Shown here piece after piece: positions 13,191 through 16,701 of a stretch of 16,701 bases of DNA. How positions within the stretch are numbered: the stretch's first letter is position 1; every line of letters begins with the position of its first letter. The notes under the pieces were generated by a model, which had not been told where the DNA came from, did no database searches, and saw nothing but the letters and a program-made list of their open reading frames with translations. Source of the DNA: Deltaproteobacteria bacterium (lineage in GTDB: Bacteria; Desulfobacterota; GWC2-55-46); contig JAUSLB010000165.1 of the NCBI GenBank assembly GCA_030646655.1, positions 1-16,701 of the forward strand, read 5' to 3'. The position numbers were made by a program, and so were the translations under genes.

Positions 13191-13664
13191 TTAATCCCTT
13201 GTAAACGTCCCGCTTTTCCCGCCGGTCTTCTTGATAAGCCTTATATCCGTCAGCGTCATCTCCTTATCCGCGGCCTTGCACATGTCGTAGATTGTAAGGG
13301 CCGCCACGCTTACGGCAATAAGGGCCTCCATCTCAACCCCTGTCTTTGATTCAACCTTCGCGCGCGCGGTTATATCTATGCCGGGCGGGCCTTTAACCGG
13401 CTCGAATTCCACCTCTACGCTTGTGATATTAAGCGGATGGCATAAAGGTATCAGCTCGCCTGTCTTCTTGGCGGCCATTATGCCCGCTACCCTCGCCACG
13501 CCGAGCACATCGCCTTTACTGACCTCGTTCGCGAGTATGAGATCAAGCGTTTCTTTTTTCATCAAGACCCTGCCCTTGGCTACGGCCTCGCGCCCGGTTA
13601 CGTCTTTTGACGTGACGTCCACCATCCTTGCCTTGCCGCGCTCGTCTATGTGCGTAAGTCCCAT
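13191..13664 (-). CDS. moaC: Cyclic pyranopterin monophosphate synthase
   Basis: MoaC works with MoaA in the first stage of molybdenum cofactor synthesis, converting the cyclised GTP intermediate to cyclic pyranopterin monophosphate. The 157-aa length is standard. Diagnostic segments are all present: [46 protein letters not shown] (H76), the [11 protein letters not shown] loop (E111/E113), and [12 protein letters not shown] (D127/K130 region). A GGGG ribosome binding site precedes the ATG at 13664. No other mo-cofactor gene is nearby. Instead the gene stands alone between two direct repeat copies. Confidence 0.96.
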   Translation of the reverse strand: MGLTHIDERGKARMVDVTSKDVTGREAVAKGRVLMKKETLDLILANEVSKGDVLGVARVAGIMAAKKTGELIPLCHPLNITSVEVEFEPVKGPPGIDITARAKVESKTGVEMEALIAVSVAALTIYDMCKAADKEMTLTDIRLIKKTGGKSGTFTRD

Positions 13665-13680
13665 AAAAGCCCCTTTTTTT

Positions 13681-13779
13681 TAATCCCTCATTGAGGGTTC
13701 AATTCCCCGAAGCTTGCTTCGAGACTTTTTCAGCATAGAGGTCTTCGATACTCCGCAGCTTGCTGCGGGGAGGTTCATT
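13681..13779 (+). repeat. Structured intergenic repeat, family B, copy 2 (B2)
   Basis: A 99-nt copy of B1 with the same three hairpins and the GACTTTTTCAGC module. The segment between modules (about 13731-13752) differs most. One end runs into the LpoA-like gene: that gene's TGA stop (13775-13777) lies inside the repeat's terminal GGTTCATT. The other end is 16 bp from the moaC ATG. Confidence 0.9.
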
Positions 13780-15334
13780 TTACCTGAGCCTCTACAACCC
13801 GCCCGTCCCTTACCGTCAAAAAGAAAAGCCTCTTTACCGGCTCGTTACGGCTGTCGAAATATATGGAGCCGGTCGCGCCCTTAAAGCCCCTTACGGATTT
13901 AAGCCTGTCCTTCAGCGCCTCCCTGCCGGACTCTTTGCCGCCTTCTTTTATCGCTGAGATGAGCATCATCGCCGCGTCATACGCCTGAGCCTCTATTACG
14001 CCGGGGCTCCTGCCGTAAGCCTCTTTGAACCTCTTCGTAAAATCGACCGTCTCGGGCTTGTTGCTCTCAGCGAAGAACCCGTCGACAAAGACCGCGCCCT
14101 CGACGCTTTTTCCGCCGAGCTCGACGAGCCTCGGCGAGTTCCAGCTGTTCGGCCCGAAAAGCTGGATGCCGGTTATATTGTAATACCCGAAGTAGGGGGC
14201 TATGAGGCTTACGGCCTCGTAAGAGTCGGGTATAAAGACAGCGTCTATATTAACGGTGGGCGTGAACTCCTTTATTACCCTCCTCCCCTCCTTCCTCTCT
14301 TTTACCTGAACCCCGAATATCCTTTTTATCTCCGGACTGAAGTCCGTCTGCCCCTGAGGGTATGACGCCGACCTTACTACGGAGCAGCCGTTGACTTCAG
14401 CCTCTTTGGTAAACAGCTTTGCGAGCTCGATCCCGTAATTATTCTGCGGGTGGAGTATCGCGAGCCTCTTCTTGCCGAGGCCCCCGCACGCGTATTGGGC
14501 CAGAGCGGACGCCTGCACCGAAGGGGTAAGGAAGTTCCGGAAGACATAATCCCCTGCCTCCGTCACCCCGTCTTTCTGCGACAGCGTTATGACGGGTATC
14601 TTTTTCATCTGCGCGTACCTGGCCGCCTCCCCAGCCGTTACGCTAAGAAGCGGCCCTACAAGCCCGGCTACCCGGCTGTTTGAGGACAGCTCGCTTACCG
14701 CCGCCTCGACAGAGGACGGGTCAGTGCCTACATTCCTCGCGAATACCTCGATAGAGCCCTCCCCCTTGCCAAAGACCCCTGCCGCAAGCAGCACCCCGTT
14801 CAAGGCCTCCTCGCCGAACTGGGTGTAGCTCCCCTTCAGCGGCAAAAGCACGCCGATGGCAGGGCCGTCATTTTTCTGTTCAGCCCCGCTCAGGGCGGAA
14901 TCGATCTCCCTTATAAGCCTTGACGCCTTTATCCTTAACCAAATCCCCGCCTCCCTGCTCGTTGATACGGCCTCAAGGGCCGCCTTCGCGTCCTTAATCT
15001 GCCCGGCCCTGTACCTCGCGACCCCGAGCTCGTAAGAGGCGTCAAACCTGAATTTGCTCGCGGGCAAACCCTCTATCACTTTCTGATAAAAATAAGCGGC
15101 CTTGCCGAAGTCCTTCTTTTCGGCGTAGGCGCGGGCGAGCCTGAAGAGGGCCTCGTCGATATAATCAGCCCCCGGGTTCTTTGAGATATAGCCCTCGAGC
15201 TCTTCGATTATTTCTTTAGAAGCGCCGCTCGTCTCAAGGTCTTCGAATATGGAAGGAAGTTCGCGCGAACGCGCGAATGGAGCCGATGCAAAGAGGATAA
15301 AAAAGAGGAAGAGGATGACGCGGCTGGTCCTCAT
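13775..15334 (-). CDS. LpoA-like protein: TPR region plus periplasmic ligand-binding domain
   Basis: A 519-aa exported protein. Residues 1-22 form a signal peptide ([16 protein letters not shown]) without a lipobox cysteine. Residues about 40-150 form TPR-like helices ([22 protein letters not shown] and onward). Residues about 160-515 form a type I periplasmic-binding/LivK-like domain, starting [21 protein letters not shown] and including [17 protein letters not shown] plus LivK-like is the layout of LpoA, the outer-membrane activator of penicillin-binding protein 1A. An ABC-transporter binding protein is the alternative, but no permease genes are present. The start overlaps the dnaJ stop (ATGA). 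The final codon and stop enter repeat B2. Confidence 0.82.
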   Translation of the reverse strand: MRTSRVILFLFFILFASAPFARSRELPSIFEDLETSGASKEIIEELEGYISKNPGADYIDEALFRLARAYAEKKDFGKAAYFYQKVIEGLPASKFRFDASYELGVARYRAGQIKDAKAALEAVSTSREAGIWLRIKASRLIREIDSALSGAEQKNDGPAIGVLLPLKGSYTQFGEEALNGVLLAAGVFGKGEGSIEVFARNVGTDPSSVEAAVSELSSNSRVAGLVGPLLSVTAGEAARYAQMKKIPVITLSQKDGVTEAGDYVFRNFLTPSVQASALAQYACGGLGKKRLAILHPQNNYGIELAKLFTKEAEVNGCSVVRSASYPQGQTDFSPEIKRIFGVQVKERKEGRRVIKEFTPTVNIDAVFIPDSYEAVSLIAPYFGYYNITGIQLFGPNSWNSPRLVELGGKSVEGAVFVDGFFAESNKPETVDFTKRFKEAYGRSPGVIEAQAYDAAMMLISAIKEGGKESGREALKDRLKSVRGFKGATGSIYFDSRNEPVKRLFFLTVRDGRVVEAQVK

Positions 15335-16428
15335 TCAAAGATTTCCTTGACCTTGGAGAAAAAATTCTTACTTAGGGGGGTCGTGTCCTCCCCGCTTATG
15401 GACGCGAACTCCTCGAGTAACTCCCTCTGCCTTTTATTGAGCTTACTCGGGGTCTCTACCTCGATTATAATCCGCTCATCCCCGCGCCTTCCCGTGTGCA
15501 CCGAGGCTATGCCCTTGTTCTTTAGCCTTAAGACTTTTCCGGATTGCGTCCCTGCGGGTATCTTAAGCTTCACCGTGCCCTCGATCGTGGGCACTTCTAT
15601 CTCCGCCCCGAGCGCCGCCTGCGGGAAGCTTATGGGCACCTCGCAAATTATATCGTCGTTCTCCCGCCTGAATATCGGATGCGGGAGCACGCTTATTACG
15701 ATATAAAGGTCCCCCGGACGGCCTCCCCTCTCCCCGTACTCGCCCTCTCCCGTGAGCCGGAGCCTTGATCCCGTGTCTATTCCAGCCGGGACCTTTACGC
15801 TTATGGCATTTACCGTCCTTACCCTTCCGGCGCCCCTGCACTCGGGGCACGGGTCTTTTATTACCGCTCCTGCGCCGCGGCAGCCGGGACAGGGCCGGGA
15901 GACGCTAAAAAAGCCCTGCTGGAACCTGACCTGCCCGGCCCCTCCGCATCCGGTACAGGTGACAGGCTGCGTGCCCTGCTTGGCGCCGCTTCCTGCGCAT
16001 GTATTGCACAAAACGGTCTTCGGGACATTTATCGTCTTTTCGGCGCCGAACGCGGCCTCTTCGAAGGTTATCTCTAAATCGTATCTTAGGTCAGACCCCC
16101 TCTCAGGGGCCGGCCGCCTTCTGGCCCCCCCGAAAAAGTCAGAGAAGACCTCGCTGAAGATATCCTGAAAATCCGCCCCGAACCCGGCCTCGGTATAGGC
16201 AGAGCCCGCCCCGGCGTACCCGAACCTGTCGTACTGGGCCCTCTTATTCTGGTCTTTCAGGGTCTCATACGCCTCGTTTATGAGCTTGAACTTCTCCTCT
16301 TTTTCCTTGTCCCCGGCGTGCTTGTCGGGGTGGGACTCATGGGCAAGCCTCCTGTAGGCCTTCTTTATCTCCTCATCGCTTGCGCCTCTATCGACCCCGA
16401 GTATCTTATAAAAGTCTTTTTCACCCAT
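15331..16428 (-). CDS. dnaJ: Chaperone protein DnaJ (Hsp40)
   Basis: The DnaK co-chaperone, 365 aa, type I with all domains. The J domain (5-67) contains HPD at 33-35. A short G/F-rich linker (69-101) is followed by four zinc-finger repeats: C141-xx-C144, C158-xx-C161, C180-xx-C183 and C194-xx-C197, each as CxxCxGxG or close variant. The C-terminal substrate-binding domains follow ([22 protein letters not shown]). It starts 9 nt after grpE, with no clear ribosome binding site (the closest G-rich stretch is too far), so translational coupling to grpE is likely. It overlaps the next gene by 4 bp. Confidence 0.96.
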   Translation of the reverse strand: MGEKDFYKILGVDRGASDEEIKKAYRRLAHESHPDKHAGDKEKEEKFKLINEAYETLKDQNKRAQYDRFGYAGAGSAYTEAGFGADFQDIFSEVFSDFFGGARRRPAPERGSDLRYDLEITFEEAAFGAEKTINVPKTVLCNTCAGSGAKQGTQPVTCTGCGGAGQVRFQQGFFSVSRPCPGCRGAGAVIKDPCPECRGAGRVRTVNAISVKVPAGIDTGSRLRLTGEGEYGERGGRPGDLYIVISVLPHPIFRRENDDIICEVPISFPQAALGAEIEVPTIEGTVKLKIPAGTQSGKVLRLKNKGIASVHTGRRGDERIIIEVETPSKLNKRQRELLEEFASISGEDTTPLSKNFFSKVKEIFE

Positions 16429-16437
16429 ATGTCGTTT

Positions 16438-16701
16438 TTAAGCGTTCCCCCTCCCCTGTCCGGAATTCGCGGGATCATTCTCCGGCGCCTTTGATACCGC
16501 GACCATAGCCGGACGAAGCAGTCTCCCCTTTAATAGGTATCCCTTCTGGAATTCTTTTATCACTACCCCCGGCCCGGCGCCCGACTCCTCCTCTAAGATG
16601 GCGTGGTGGAGCGAGGGGTCGAACTTCTCGCCGACCGACTTTATCTCCTGAAGCCCGAACTTCTTTATGAGCGAGTACATCTGTTCAACCGTCAGCTGGA
16701 C
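16438..16701 (-). CDS. grpE: Nucleotide exchange factor GrpE, 5' end outside window
   Basis: The C-terminal 87 residues of GrpE, which releases ADP from DnaK. The frame is open to the window edge. The beta-domain is recognisable: EQMYSLIKKFGLQEIKSVGEKFDPSLHHAI, then GVVIKEFQKGYLLKGRLLRPAMVAVSK. A short polar tail of 15 residues ends the protein. The N-terminal coiled coil is not in the window. dnaJ follows directly, so dnaK is not in its usual place between them. Confidence 0.93.
   Translation of the reverse strand, partial: VQLTVEQMYSLIKKFGLQEIKSVGEKFDPSLHHAILEEESGAGPGVVIKEFQKGYLLKGRLLRPAMVAVSKAPENDPANSGQGRGNA

Noticed and set aside
13078..13779. Family B copies as a CRISPR array
   Set aside because: Only two copies, 100 nt long, separated by a full gene; nothing resembling regular spacers.

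Overview
The window is a gene-dense, medium-GC bacterial chromosome segment, mostly transcribed leftward (minus strand). The organism looks like an uncultured Gram-negative, probably of the Desulfobacterota or Nitrospirota kind. Supporting signs are an AsmA-type envelope protein, a lipoprotein cytochrome c, a periplasmic LpoA-like protein, DksA, stand-alone receiver proteins and many structured intergenic repeats. Taxonomy cannot be fixed from this sequence alone. I see no CRISPR array, prophage, transposase or defence island.

Left part (1-5236). A 5'-complete, 3'-truncated DNA polymerase IV gene (dinB) is followed, going right, by an orphan receiver protein with a perfect sigma70 promoter and a leader of about 200 nt. 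Next come a UPF0114/YqhA-like membrane protein and an MFS transporter. Each of these last two is preceded by one copy of a repeat made of several hairpins (family A, 2067-2226 and 3516-3757). Two plus-strand genes follow: a thioredoxin-fold/TPR protein without the redox CXXC, with a consensus promoter and a strong terminator, and a PsiE-family membrane protein that is probably leaderless.

Middle part (5238-8731). Minus-strand genes encode an unrecognised 115-aa protein, a YcgR-like PilZ protein with an incomplete c-di-GMP motif, an AsmA-family protein preceded by a candidate 25-codon small ORF, tRNA-Ala(CGC) and a small cytochrome c lipoprotein.

Right part (8970-16701). All genes are on the minus strand. 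In transcription order they are grpE (5' end outside the window), dnaJ, an LpoA-like TPR/periplasmic-binding protein overlapping dnaJ by 4 bp, moaC bracketed by two direct copies of a second repeat (family B), dksA, galT, a GAF-type histidine kinase, a receiver-only response regulator, and an atypical SDR overlapping the regulator by 4 bp. The kinase, regulator and SDR are likely one transcription unit.

The most unusual material is between the genes. The two family A copies keep their stems through paired substitutions, one copy supplies the extended -10 box of the MFS gene, and families A and B share a GCTGAAAAAGTC module. Three genes (MFS, psiE, dksA) have a -10 box only 7-10 nt before the ATG and no good ribosome binding site, which suggests leaderless mRNAs.
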